Positions 22,444 through 33,490 of a DNA stretch of 64,000 nucleotides are shown here, in pieces. Source of the DNA: Ditylenchus dipsaci (Eukaryota; Nematoda; Chromadorea; Rhabditida; Anguinidae); NCBI GenBank assembly GCA_004194705.1, contig SADC01000856.1:186001-250000 (forward strand). Reading direction: 5' to 3'. The position numbers were made by a program, and so were the translations under genes. Below the pieces are notes generated by a model, which saw only the letters and a program-made list of their open reading frames with translations, made no database searches and had not been told where the DNA came from. Each line of letters opens with the position of its first letter. The stretch's first letter is position 1.

Positions 22444-22851
22444 TACAGTCGTGTCGCGATTAACCGACACCCTTCGGGACCGGCATTAAGTGTCGGTTAA
22501 TCGAGGGTGTGGTTAATTGAGCGTGCCGGATAAGCTTTTTTTCAAGGGTGTTGGTTTATCGAGTTTCTTATGGACATGCAAGAGATAATGAAATTTATTC
22601 CAAACAAATAATATTTTCATCAACAATCGAAAAGAAATCTGTTACTTTTTTTGCTTTTTTTCAATTCGCGTTCTCAGCATAGAAAAAAGAAGAAAAAATT
22701 GATAAAATTTGGCGGGAGTTCAAAAAAACATTGAAAACATACAAGGCGTCGGTTTATCGAGGGTAGCTTCATTGAAAGGGACCCGCCGATGAATGTCGCT
22801 GATCGAGGGTGTCGGATAATCGAAGTGTCGGTTAAACGAGGCTCGACTGTA
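22444..22851. mobile_element. Tigger/pogo MITE (word: TCGGTTAATCGAGGGTG)
   Basis: TA-flanked ends TACAGTCGTGTCGCGATTAA and the inverse of TTAAACGAGGCTCGACTGTA. The word GTGTCGGTTAATCGAGG recurs about six times in both arms. No coding region of its own. Confidence 0.8.
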
Positions 22852-22854
22852 GCT

Positions 22855-23240
22855 TGTAAATTATTCAGTAGAGATAATCGGTACTCTACCTTCATTGAAA
22901 GGTTGGTATCTTGATAAAGTTCTGAGGCAGATTCGTAATAATTTGCTTAGTTACCTGTACGGTAATTGAACTAGTGCTATCTCTTGTTCCTTCAATGCCT
23001 TCCATGTTTTCTGTATCCATGGTTGTTTGAGACACACTAGCTTGTTTGTGAAGGTTGTGTAGGAGGATGTCGCGGATAAGCATGATTTCATGTTGTTTGC
23101 ATGATGATTTGGATTATTTTTTTTTGTAGTTATGCTATAAATTAAAATTTTATAAATAAAAAGCTTTTTTCTGTTCCTGTTCCAAATTTTCAATGGCAAA
23201 CCCTATAGCTACTTCTGCTCAAAGCAAGGTTGGAAAAGTG
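22855..23240. other. No gene seen
   Basis: AT-rich sequence between the Tigger MITE and the nested foldback. Overlapping minus-strand ORFs of 63-82 codons show no domain and no clean splice pair. Confidence 0.3.
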
Positions 23241-23246
23241 GGCGCT

Positions 23247-24055
23247 ACTAGCAAATACCCCCTCCAACGGTTTTCCCTTTTAAAATTGCTGTAACTACCC
23301 TTGCTAACAACAAGTTTAGGCTTAGCCCTTAGGCTTGGGGGTAGGCCAGCGTACGAAGTTGTGACTAATAACTGTGTTACGCATTTTTTCATCGGTCTGG
23401 AACATACAGGGTGCGTAAAAAGTTCTGACAACTTTTTTCAACTCAAAATTTTTAACCATATTTCGTTTTATGAGTGAAAACGGTTTCATTAGTTTTTTTC
23501 TACGTTAAATTCCATACAAGATAGTTGTTTTACTTTTTGTTTTTCCAGAAATCATGGCACCAAGGATTAGCGAATTGAAGTAGTGCAAAGGTGTTAAGGA
23601 GGGAAGACTATCACGGAAATTGCAAGGGAACTTCATTTGTACAAGAGCAATGTGCATCAAGAGCAATGTGCAATCAAAATTCTTGGTCTTCCGCTTTTTT
23701 CATGATCTTCGTAAGTCCCCAGCTCATTGAAGCGCTTCAGAGTTCGATGCACATTGCTCTTGTCCAAATGAAGTTCCCTTGCAATTTCCGTGATAGTCTC
23801 CCTCTTTGACGCATTTGCACTACTTCAATTCGTTGATCGTTGGGGCCATGATTTCTGGAAAAACAAAAAAGTAAAACAACTATCTTGTATGGAATTTAAC
23901 GTAGAAAAAAACTAATGAAACCGTTTTCACTCATAAAACGAAATATGGTTAAAAATTTTGAGTTGAAAAAAGTTGTCAGAACTTTTTACGCACCCTGTAA
24001 ATTTGGGTACTTCTTACTTAAGTGAAGAAAGTGAAAATCGTTGGGGGTATTTGCT
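23247..24055. repeat. Outer inverted repeat enclosing a Tc1-type foldback
   Basis: CTACTAGCAAATACCCC (about 23247) pairs with GGGGTATTTGCTAGTAG (about 24039). The Tc1-type element at 23405-23999 lies between them, so it probably inserted into an older short inverted-repeat element. Confidence 0.5.
23405..23999 (-). mobile_element. Foldback derivative of a Tc1/mariner element (arms contain transposase start)
   Basis: TA-flanked, 595 bp, ends TACAGGGTGCGTAAAAAGTT. Inverted arms of about 240 bp each carry the terminus, leader, ATG and the first HTH codons of a Tc1-like transposase. The minus strand from the right arm reads on through I-T-E-I-A-R-E-L-H-L-D-K-S-N-V-H and ends at S-G-R-P-R, the usual HTH linker. 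The catalytic domain is missing. The architecture is the same as at 19352-20284, but the family is different. Confidence 0.85.
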
Positions 24056-24531
24056 AGTAGGGTTGAAAAGTGATTTATTCAAAGACATGTCCTTTATTAG
24101 GGTCCTCAAATCTTAAGTATTTTTTTGAGACTTTGCTTCAAAATATTTATTTTTGGTGCTTAAAATAAATAAGCATTAATAGCAATTTTTGGCGAAAAAT
24201 GACTCAATGTTTTTTCGTTTCACAAAAATGCATTGTATTTTTAAGTTCTGAGTTCCAAACGCTGCTTCTAAATGTTCAAGCTTGCAATTTTTGAAATTTA
24301 AATGAGAGATTTGAAAGATTTTTTAGTTTCATTAGGAATATAGTTCGTTCTACTCACTTGCGAGTCTGTACCAATGGAGTATTAAATAGTCCAGGTTCCG
24401 AAATACATGTCAGCTTCATATGATCAACACATTGCAAAACGTTTTCGTCCACTTGCTCACTTCGCACACTCATCATGTCCAGTTTTCTTTTTCTTCCGCA
24501 CCTAAAACTGATTCCTAAATTATATTAAGAT

Positions 24532-24781
24532 TACCGTATTCTCTCTAATAGAGCGGCACCCCCCCCCTTATTCGAAATCATGCTTTTGGCGTTGGGTTTT
24601 TGACATACTTTTTGGTAGCTGCTTTTAGGAAAGTTACGGCTCAAAATTTAGCGCATCTCACTGGCTACAAAATGAGTGATAACTTGCCTGAGAGAAGTCT
24701 TTAAAAAGTAGGTCAAAAACACACTGCCAAGAACACTATTTTGAACGAGAGGGGCGCCGGTCTATTACAGAGAATACGGTA
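24532..24781. mobile_element. CCGTATT-family MITE in duplicated host DNA
   Basis: TACCGTATTCTCTCTAATAG end and its inverse, with GAGCGGCACC / GGGGCGCCGG subterminal words. Its flanks match the uninterrupted copy at 25717-25740, showing a TA target duplication. Confidence 0.8.
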
Positions 24782-24784
24782 TCT

Positions 24785-25890
24785 ATCAGGTTGACACAAA
24801 ACTATTTCTTTTTTAAATCATAAACCATCTGCAAGTTTTTTTTTAAAGATTTGTAATAGTTGTAAACTTTTTTCGATAGATATTTGTTTTTTGACCGTGT
24901 TTCGGCATTACAAGTAATGCGCCGAATATGCTCGAAGAGATACCGTATTTACTCTTATTCAAGCCCCCCCTCTAATTTTAAAAAACTTCGAAAATTACAA
25001 AAATATTCGGGAATCACGGTTTTTACTCAAAAAAATTCCGGGCCAACAATAATATATAGCCAAAACAGTGACAAAAATTAAAAGTCTAAAATTATGGTGT
25101 TTCTCGCAACGATAAATTTTTGATTTGTGTTTCTGAAACTGTTTTTATTTCAGTCATTGTATTTTCAGTCCCGGAATGAAAGGTCTTTGTTTGTTAACTT
25201 TTGTTGTGATAAATGGGGTTTAACACGGGAACGGCTGTACGTCCTGATGTATGTCCTTTTGCAGAAATTCACGCTGAGCACGATGGTGAAAAAAAATTGA
25301 AAAAAGTAACTCCACGATAGTCAGCGGCCTTTGCGAACCATCAATGTCTCGATTTTTGCCTATGCCACTTCAAATAGTTAAAACATGCCACTGTTTCTAT
25401 ATATTTATTATATTTATGTGCAAAAGAAAGCGCAGATCGCTAGCTTTCAAATGACATATCGTGGAGGCATTTATTTATGAAAAAGTTTTGGCTCACAGAA
25501 ACCATTGTGTTTTTTTCAAAAATGCTGTTCATACAAAAATAAAGGTTAAATAAGTTAAGCGCCCCCCCCCTCTAATTTGAGCCTTAAAGAGGCGGGTTGA
25601 AAAATTTAACCCAGGGGCTTAAACTAGAATAAATACGGTAGAACAGGTTTGAACAAAGAAAAAAGTTTAAATCCTTTTTCCACCAAAAATTTTGATTTTA
25701 TCTAGATTGTATTAAGATTACCTATGAGGTTGGTACAAAACTATTTCTACTTTGAAAAGGTGCATTGACCATGTGCAAGTTTTTTCTTGAAGATTTGTAA
25801 AGAATCTCAATTTATTTGATAGATCTCACTTTGTAAGTGGTTTGGTCTTACAAAAAATGAGTTAAATATGCTCGACAGGTTTAGACAGGC
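24785..25890. repeat. Direct duplication: 24781-24940 resembles 25735-25885
   Basis: Both copies contain the sequence ACAAAACTATTTCT, a GCAAGTTTTTTTT-like tract, GATTTGTAA, and AATATGCTCGA in the same order and spacing. Copy 1 is interrupted by two CCGTATT-family MITEs; copy 2 is not. I see no reading frame in it. Confidence 0.65.
24941..25640. mobile_element. CCGTATT-family element, 700 bp
   Basis: TACCGTATTTACTCTTATTC and the inverse of GAATAAATACGGTA, with AAGCCCCCCCTCTAATTT words near both ends (also AAGCGCCCCCCCCCTC at 25560). It is longer than the other members. The interior has no intact ORF and no transposase motif that I can see. Confidence 0.75.
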
Positions 25891-25899
25891 TTCAACAAA

Positions 25900-26240
25900 A
25901 AATATGAAATTTAGTCGAAATCTTTTTTTTTCATAAAAACTTTGGCTTTTACTTTGTGATTTTACGTATATTTTGCAATAAAATGCCCTCTTATATTTTG
26001 ACTAAAATGTCAGAAAATAGACCATTTTCGATTGACGATTTTAAGATTTCCAGGGCTTGAAAATAAATGCACATGGACCTCTGATAAAAAAAATAAGGTG
26101 TATATTATTATAAACTTTTTTCCGGGCACATAATTAAACTCTGTACAATAGGGTCACATTTCATATCGCGATATTTCATTTCGCGATATTCAATTCATTT
26201 TCTCTGACTTTTTTCAGACCTTTTTGAAAAAGTTTTCACC
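25900..26240. other. No gene seen
   Basis: AT-rich sequence. The word TATCGCGATATTTCATTTCG at about 26165 is a short palindromic cluster next to the foldback at 26241. Confidence 0.35.
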
Positions 26241-26453
26241 ATCTGATAGCTAAGATTTCAGGCTACAAGATGGTATTTTTAGGGCCGAGGTATAAAAAAT
26301 GTTGCCCTACGGGGTGATTTTTTGGTGAAAAACACCTTTTTTAAAAACGCAATCACCAAACCACGCTTTTCACCAAAAAGCCAACTCGTAAGCCAACATT
26401 TTTTCAAAACCTAGGCCCGGAAAATACCGTTTTATAGCCTGAAATCTGAGCCT
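26241..26453. repeat. Foldback, about 210 bp
   Basis: TAGCTAAGATTTCAGGCTAC pairs with TAGCCTGAAATCTGAGCC. The arms continue through GGTATTTTTAGGGCC / GGCCCGGAAAATACC and AAAAATGTTG / CAACATTTTT. Non-coding. Confidence 0.65.
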
Positions 26454-26488
26454 TAAAATTCAATTCCCATATAAATTCGACGCCGTAG

Positions 26489-26882
26489 TACAGTCGACTC
26501 TCGATATAACGTCACCACTCAGGACCGGCAAAAGTGACGTTATATCGAAGGTACACTTTTACTATTAAAATAGGGCAATTTCAACGTTAATTTTTTTTCT
26601 GTCATTTTTGTCTATCGTTATATTAGTCTTGAAAAGTATATTTAATAAGTTAATAACAAATATAATGATCTTAGCGAACATTTTAAGGTAAATTATCCAA
26701 ATGGAGACATTAATTTGAGAATCTCGTGAAGAATATACATTTTCAGCACAGGTCACATCCGTATCTGAGTGCAGTTTTGATACGCAATTTTTGACTAAAA
26801 TTTTAAAAGTGACGTATTATCGAATTTTTCACAAATATGGTGACGTTATATCGGGGTGACGGTATATCGAGAGTCGACTGTA
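26489..26882. mobile_element. Tigger/pogo MITE (word: GACGTTATATCG)
   Basis: Clean TA-flanked ends TACAGTCGACTCTCGATATA and its inverse. The word GTGACGTTATATCG occurs twice or more in each arm. About 390 bp, no transposase. Confidence 0.9.
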
Positions 26883-27253
26883 CTCCGATTTTCAATTTTT
26901 TAATTGACTCTTATTAGTGATTCCAATTCTAGAAGTCGGAAGTATTTATATTTTGCACTCTTACCGTTAAAACCCGTAAAACCCGTTGAGCCATCTTTTT
27001 ATGATAATAAAGCATTTACCTTGTCGAAAGCCTTATAAAAATCATTGAAAATTTTTGACACCTTAAGTAAAAGAGCAAAAGACAGTTTGATCATAGACGT
27101 AGCCAGGTTAGAGCTAACTGAGCTCCAGCCTTCCTAACCAGAAATGGTGTAGGTAAAATGACCTCAGAAAGGGCTTTAGCTCCCACTCTTGAAAAAAAAT
27201 TATGGCCGTCTCTTAGTTAAAAAAGTATCAAGAGCTATCAAATATTTGAATCT

Positions 27254-27607
27254 TTAAAAATACTTGCAAACGTGTGTTTTAAAAATCTTAATATAAGGTT
27301 TAATGACGCTAACATTTTCATAAGTCCAGAAACTATCGTCCTTCAACAATCCAGCTGGCTGAACATGGATGACATATTTGCCTTTGTCTTCCACCTGGTC
27401 TTGTGCAGCCACTTCTAGAAGTTCTCCGATGTCTTCGTCGTTTATCTCAACTTTAATGCAAACAAAATTTGCTCCAAGGTTGGCCTTTCTTATAGCCTCA
27501 ACCACTATCGTCTGAACTGTGCACTCATCTTGTAAATAGAGTTTCAGTTTTCGGGCTTGGCTTGGTTCAATTCTGTTAATAATCGTAGCGGCGACACATA
27601 ATATCAT
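27254..27607 (-). CDS. Orphan first exon, ubiquitin-like fold candidate, paralogue of 49211-49489
   Basis: It starts at an ATG (27605-27607) and gives about 85-115 residues. It aligns by eye with the exon at 49211-49489: N-R and [RK]-x-[KF]-[LI] early strands, an acidic/amphipathic middle, and a conserved D-x-[VI]-x-D-K-x-x-Y-x-[IL] strand near the end. The pattern suits a small beta-grasp or similar N-terminal module, but I cannot assign a named domain. No matching downstream exons lie between here and the MATH gene, so the rest of the gene seems lost or was never copied. Confidence 0.5.
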   Translation of the reverse strand: MILCVAATIINRIEPSQARKLKLYLQDECTVQTIVVEAIRKANLGANFVCIKVEINDEDIGELLEVAAQDQVEDKGKYVIHVQPAGLLKDDSFWTYENVSVIKPYIKIFKTHVCKYF

Positions 27608-27609
27608 GA

Positions 27610-28780
27610 TCTAATTGAAATAAATTGTACTAGGTCGTATTACAAAAAAAATAAATAGACACAATAAAATCTCGGCGCTACTAAAATATACACTCGCCTT
27701 CCTCCCCTTTCCCCAATTATTTAGGCTTAGACTTGGGACCTCAGGCCTTGGGCTGAGAGTCTATTAATAATAGATTCAAACATGGTGGTTTTAGGTACAC
27801 TTAAAAATTATTGGAAGAGGTTAGGTGTTTATGTTCCAGTAGTGTCAAAATCTTCCTCGGTATCGGCCGTCGGTAAAAATGTTCGTAAAAATGTTGACTG
27901 TATGCAGAAATGTAGGAATTTTCGCATTTACATTCACTGAAAATTAAGTGACAAGCTTTCCAAAAAAATGTATATAGAAAAATGGTAGAATTTAAGAAAA
28001 TACGTTTGCTAATAATAAGTAAAAACTATACAAACAAGCCTTCAATCACTTTATCTATGTAAGATTAGGAAACCAATCAGCTGCAAATGGTCACACTGTT
28101 TGAAAAAATTTATAACAAAACACGCCGCAAATCACTGCGTTTGATTTCTCAGAAATAGTGCAACACTTAATTAATGGACCGTTTCCGTCAACCACAACGA
28201 AAATTTCGTAATTTGACGGAGGACAGCTTTTAACTTCCAAAATGCACAAAATTATTATTTTTGAATAAGAAACACTATTCGAAAATCACTTTTCGATCCA
28301 ACAGTTTCAAATCAGAAAAATAACAATTAGTGCACTTTCGGAGTAAAAAGCTATCCATCGCTAATTCGAATTGGGAAATTCTCGTTGACATAGACGGCAA
28401 ATTACCGGTAAATTTACGTAAATTTACCGGTAAATTTAACATCACCTAACCCTAGACTAATAAGACAAATCAAAGAAGCAGTACATTTAAAAGATTGCGG
28501 CGAAAAACTGTGGTATAATCTGGAATCTGTTGAAATTTCGGGCTAGACTGTAAAACAGAATTAAAAACAATTCTTTTTAAATAGGGAAAGCAACTGTTGA
28601 ACCTGATGGGCAACAAATTTTTTATAAGAAAAAATGATGCCCGGGATATAAAAAATTTGAAATTGGACTCATTAGCGTGGGCATGCCGTTTAAATGGCGG
28701 AAAGTAGCAAAGTAGATTAGCAAAGTATTTTACCCCGTTTTGGTTACTGGAGCTAGGCAAAAAACATTTCTATTGCATTT
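27610..28780. other. No gene seen
   Basis: Mostly AT-rich. At 28400-28440 there are overlapping palindromes of TTTACCGGTAAATTTACG. The minus-strand frame at 28470-28760 has no recognisable features. Confidence 0.35.
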
Positions 28781-28784
28781 TGTA

Positions 28785-29900
28785 TTAAGTAAAAAACAAA
28801 AGTTCGTTCGAACCCGCATTCACCAGCACCGGACGAGGGGGAGTGACCTTATCCTTTATTCCTAACCCACTACACACAGACTCACGAGAAGACAACACAG
28901 GCACAAGAGATTCTACAATAGACTTTAGACGATTCAGCTGCTTCTTGGCCCCTTTCACTTCTTTGAGTCCGCGACGCAGGCAGTGATCAGCTTCGTCCAT
29001 GTAGACAGTCGCTTCAAACCAGCTTTGCTTTAGACGGGTCATATCTACTTGACTTCTTCGGTAGAGCTGCTGTAGAGATTCCGTCGGGTCTTCAGTCACT
29101 TCCATTCCCTTGGTCGTCGGTGCAGTGGTCACGACTTTGTTCTAGCATCCGTCGCGCAGTTTAGTTGCGAGCGTGCTGCCGGGCCATCCAAAGGAGGAGT
29201 CGAGTCACGGTTGATGGAGAGAGGATCTGAGCTGACCACCCCTCGGGAAGAGCAACTGTCGGCGACCCATTGAAGCTTCGGCTTGACTATTGAGTACTCC
29301 GCTTGCTGCGAGCCCACCTTGGCCACCGAATACAGAGAGCGCTGACTGTTCGGCACATCATCCTGAAACGCAAACGCCCCACGGCTGCCTACACCTAATT
29401 TAACGTTGGTCCCGAATCCACTTTTCTCGTCGGTACCATTCACAGTCACCTTTCCATCGGTCACACTACCCATCTTCACGTCGGTCTCGTTGTCACAATA
29501 ACCATCCCTTCCAAACTTTGGTACACGGTCCGACAGCACATCCAGGTTGACGAACCCTTCCGTGCCTCGAACACTATCCGCCAACAGCTTTCCTTCAGTA
29601 ACACTGAAATGAGAACTAACCAGTTTACTTGAATCCACTACGTCTCCTTCTCCAACGATTAGGTCAGTTCCTTGATCTTGTCCACCTGAGCATTTCACTG
29701 GGCGCTAGCCATCCCCTCAGCCCCTTGCAGGTTTGCATCCTTTAGCAACATCGAGCCCGTCTCGGTTTCCAGAAATTAGCACCACTCGCTTCGGCATAGC
29801 CTTGCTTTCCTCTTCTTTCTTTTCCATTTAGCAGAACTGATCGATTTCAGAGCGCTTTTTAGGTCCTTAAGAACAAAGATTACTGCCATTTTTGCTCTCG
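28785..29900 (-). pseudogene. Unknown protein, GC-richer, in two or more shifted frames
   Basis: Minus-strand coding-like DNA, visibly less AT-rich than the surroundings. From about 29850 several short frames (K/E-rich, then 29698-29129, 189 codons, rich in S, G, V and D) give way by overlap at 29129-29132 to a third frame (115 codons, to 28785) that is a charged amphipathic helix with Q-x-L-Y-R-R-S and K-K-Q-L-N-R-L motifs. An ATG at about 29726 precedes the long frame by one shift. The shape, disordered then coiled coil, would suit a retroelement gag-like protein or a host adaptor; I recognise neither. The intact long frame argues for recent coding function. Confidence 0.4.
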
Positions 29901-29920
29901 GGTCAATATTCATTCGGTGC

Positions 29921-29971
29921 GGGACCAATCGTGTTTGAAATAACTTTATTATTTCAAACACAATTTGTCCC
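29921..29971. repeat. Perfect-like hairpin, 51 bp
   Basis: GGGACCAATCGTGTTTGAAA pairs with TTTCAAACACAATTTGTCCC across a short ATAACTTTATT spacer. Confidence 0.6.
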
Positions 29972-30149
29972 TTCCTATCCAGTGTCGATAACTTGCTTTA
30001 AGACAAATCGAAGGTACAGAGATTTGCTTTCGCAAATCTCCCTCCTTACAAGCTCCCAAGCCCCTGGTCTAGGCTATGCCGTTTTGGTGATACTGTGAGA
30101 TCATAAAAATTTTCTTTGGATTCATTCAATTTTAAGCGAGCTTGGGAGG

Positions 30150-31895
30150 TGCAGGAGCTCTTGCTTTTGTGTTAGACACATATGCTTGGCCATTTTTACT
30201 TTTAGTGCTTCATATAACACAACCACACAGTTTTTTTTATGATAGTATCTTGCATTTTGAATTCTTTAACTGCCCTATTTGGAGAAACATTTGACTCCGC
30301 AGTCATCAAAAAATTTCTCGATACCCTCAAAGGAGGCAGTTTCTTGCCAGCAAGTTGGAAAGAGGCTATTGCTCTGATAAAAGATTCCACTATAGCTGGA
30401 GTAGTTGCTGCTGTTGGTTCAATACCCTTGAATTTTATCGTTATGTTTAATTCCTGGTATCTAATGCCAGCTGCTGCTATTGCTAATTAGGTGCCTTTAA
30501 TTTGAGTTATCGAAGTACCAATAGTGCGTTCGAATTCGTGTATCATAAGCCGAATGTTTGAGGACATATCTTAATTCAATTTCAAGATTTTTAGCAATAA
30601 AACAGTCAAAACAAAGGGGTTTTTGACGCTAATGGAATATACCCCGCCCAAAAAAGCTATTTCAAAGCAACGCCGGTTATAGCTGTTTGCAAAGGCAAAC
30701 CGTGATACTTTTGACACAGGGAGGTAGCTCAAAAAAGGCCACGATACAGCGAACATTTGCTAAAAAAAAGCTGAAAAAAAACAAAAAATTCATTCCTATA
30801 TATTTATGTTAAAAAGCACTATAATTAAACAACTAATTGAAATGAGCACTCATGCTGTTGGCAGATAATTATTACCCCACTCACTTTTTGACTACGTTTT
30901 TCGTAAAAAAAAGCTTGGACATCATTAACACATCAAAAACAACAGAGCGACCAAGCTATTTTTCACGAAAAAACGTAGTAGAAAATTGGATGGGGGCCCA
31001 ACAGCATGAGTTCCTTAATGTGGTATTTACCATGTTTCTACATAATTAATTAAGATAGCTACATCAACCGCTGGAGCAATGATTTCCATGGAAATATCTA
31101 AAATGCAGAGATTTGCAAAAGCAGGATTTTGCTCAAGACTCAGTCTGGGTTCTATGCTAAACCCAACCAAGAACAGCTTCTTAAATGAAATTTAATTTAG
31201 AGAAAAAAACATGGAAATGGTGCTGCTCAAGCTAAAAAACTATTTTGGGTACAGCTTATAGAGAAGCAACAGGAGAAGAGATTTACCAAGAGCTTGTCAG
31301 ACTCAGAGTCAAGCTAGCAATGATTCTTGAAAGACGTCATCTTTTGCCACCAGTTCCATGGGTATTGGCTCTTTCCTAGGATTTATAACCTGGCTTCCTG
31401 TGTTTTCCCTTGTCAAAATCGGTTTTGTGAGCGAGGCTTGGCAGAGAATGATTTTCATTATGACAAATGCACCTACCGAAATTTACAGTTTCACTCTTGG
31501 AACACTAACTTCCAATATAATGTCCAACAAAACATTCAGCTCGTGGTGGGCATCAGATGCTGTCAAAAGTGAACGAATGATATAATTGATTTTCGAAAAG
31601 GCCATTAAGCAGATGGACATAAAAACCGAACCTCTGGAGGAAATAACTGACAAAGAAATATGTAAAATTGACATTACCAAGCTACAGTCGACGCTCGATT
31701 TATCAACATATGGTTATGGGAAGGGTTTAGTTACAGTCATGAACTTTGTTATAGAAGGCATAACAAAGGGAGTTAACAAATTAAAGAAAGCGCTTGGTTT
31801 CCAAGTAGCACCTGGCTTAGACGAAAGCATTGACATAATCAAGATAATGGGTCCTGAATCAGCAAATGAAATAATCGAATATGATACAGGTTAGT
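30150..31895 (+). CDS. Candidate plus-strand gene, membrane-associated, unknown
   Basis: Three plus-strand blocks. The first, 30239-30490, is 83 codons with two hydrophobic stretches and ends at TAG (30488). The second, about 31240-31585, has a charged helix (E-E-I-Y-Q-E-L-V) and, after one frame change near 31345, a hydrophobic segment with W-L-P. The third, 31586-31894, is 102 codons, K/E/I-rich, directly after an in-frame TAA at 31583. It is the only sizeable plus-strand host-like coding region. No family recognised. Stops and shifts make it either a multi-exon gene or a relic. A foldback at 30847-31012 separates blocks one and two. Confidence 0.35.
30847..31012. repeat. Foldback, about 165 bp
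   Basis: ACTCATGCTGTTGG pairs with CCAACAGCATGAGT. The arms continue through ACTACGTTTTTCGTAAAAAA / TTCACGAAAAAACGTAGT and AAGCTTGG / CCAAGCT. Confidence 0.7.
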
Positions 31896-31899
31896 AAAA

Positions 31900-32255
31900 T
31901 GACATTACAATTTTTTTGATAAAATACGAAGGTTTCTGATTTTTTCGACTTCTTATAAAGCTGCGAATTGAAAAATTTCATTCATCAATAAAATAACCAA
32001 ATTTGGCGCTACTTAGATATACAAACTAACACCACCCCCCCCCCCTCCCCCAAATCAACTTTTTTTATATGTTCACAAACATCCTATATCGACCTACAAT
32101 GGTCTCAGGAGTTCGAAAAAGGCATTATTTTTGGTTTCTTGTCAATAAAAAATCGAGTTATGGGATCACCCTAAAATACTCTTTTTGACCATTTTAAAGG
32201 TATTTGAGGCTGTTTTGGGCTTGAAAAAAACCAAAAAGAGGCCAAACTCGTCCAA
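31900..32255. other. No gene seen; C-run
   Basis: AT-rich sequence with a C-rich tract at about 32034-32050. Nothing coding. Confidence 0.35.
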
Positions 32256-32261
32256 AAAGGA

Positions 32262-32460
32262 AGGTGTTGAACATAGTTTTGAATACTGGGACTACCGCAT
32301 AAATAAACTCTGGTATGCATGCTTTTCATGCATCCAGAATCAATCGGGTGATTTGTGTCTGAAGTGTGTGGGTGTGCGCATCTCAACTCCAAGCCCCCTG
32401 CGCCCCCGAAGGGCTTAGTTGGTTAGTGATGCACACACTCACTTACCTTAGACATAATTC
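32262..32460. repeat. Dispersed hairpin repeat, copy 1
   Basis: Shares with 34560-34765 the segments GAACATAGTTTTG, AAACTCTGGTATGCAT, TTTTCATGCATCCAGA and GTGTGCGCATCTCAAC, then a GC-rich hairpin (AAGCCCCCTGCGCCCCCGAA with a shortened right stem GGGCTT). Confidence 0.65.
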
Positions 32461-32675
32461 CAAGCAAGACTGTCGATCAAGATCGAGAGTAATCAGACAA
32501 AAAGTAGAAATTTCAAAATGCTCAAAGCTCAAATTTTTATTGGCCAGAACTCAAAAATAATTTCTTTTTTGAACTTCTGAGGCAATTTTGAGTAGATATA
32601 GGGTGTTTAAAACACTTTTAAAAAAAGTTGATTCGGGTGGGGGTATATCCAAGCAGGGTCTTAAATTTCAATCTA

Positions 32676-32928
32676 TACCGTATTTTCTCTATGTGAAATC
32701 TCTGGCTTTTTTTGGCGTAACATTTCACAAGAAAAACCCAACAATTTTTTTTTGAATTGTGTTTCATTTTCCACTCGTTTTGCATCAAATCTAATATTGA
32801 TGAACTCATATTACTTTAAAAATCAAAAATGCATGAAAAAAATTAACAAGAAAGAAAAAACTGCTAGTCCCTGCTTTTTCTACTTGTAACGCTTTGGTAT
32901 GCCTCCTTAAAGAAGGGAACGTTGGCCC
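32676..32928. other. No gene; solitary CCGTATT end
   Basis: TACCGTATTTTCTCTATGTG at 32676 is a family end with no partner that I can identify before the next element at 32929. Confidence 0.4.
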
Positions 32929-33391
32929 TACCGTATTTGCTCTAATAATCGGCCACTCTCTATCAAACGGCCACTCTTCAAAGGGCCATTGCCGTCCCGA
33001 CAACGAGAATTTCAAATGTTTGAATTCGCGCGGGACAGTTCTCTTTCGTCTTTCATTTTACTCTTTTGACTTGCTTCGAATGACTCAAAAGAGTAAAATG
33101 AAAGACGAAAGAGAACTGTCCCGCGCCAATTCAAACACTTGAAATTCTCGTTGTCGGGGACGGCAATGGCCCTTTAATAAACGGCCACCTCAAGGGAACT
33201 ATATCTCAGCCCAGAGTCAATAATTTCCAAATCTGTTTTCTGCATTTTCTTAGTTACCATGAGCCCTCCTGATTTCACTTTCCGGATTGTGGTCCAGCAC
33301 CCGAAAATCTCAAAATCGAAATATTTTTTATTTTTATTTTTAGGGGTTGAAAAATAAACGGCCATGGTCGATTATTACAGCAAATACGATA
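32929..33391. mobile_element. CCGTATT-family MITE (word: AAACGGCCA) with nested foldback
   Basis: TACCGTATTTGCTCTAATAA and the inverse of TTATTACAGCAAATACGATA. The word AAACGGCCACTC / AAACGGCCAT occurs at both ends. The core TATATCTCAGCCCAGAG matches other members. The left arm is interrupted by the foldback at 32988-33172. Confidence 0.8.
32988..33172. repeat. Long near-perfect palindrome nested in a MITE
   Basis: Two ~85-bp arms (from GGCCATTGCCGTCCCGACAA and GGGACAGTTCTCTTTCGTCT inward) are almost exact inverse copies around a short GACTTGCTTCGAATGACTC centre. It sits within the AAACGGCC arm of the MITE, with CAAAGGGCC at the left matching the inverse at the right. Confidence 0.8.
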
Positions 33392-33490
33392 AATATACTT
33401 AGTTTTCCAATCATTGCTCAGCAACATACTATGCCATACTTTTCGGTCTTTGAAGTCCGATGTTTTTTGTTATGTTAATTGCTTGTTAAA

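Noticed and set aside
22141..22463. Cys/Pro-rich ORFs in the CCATCCTGGTGG repeats
   Set aside because: Both strands are open because of the repeat unit length; no conserved domain.
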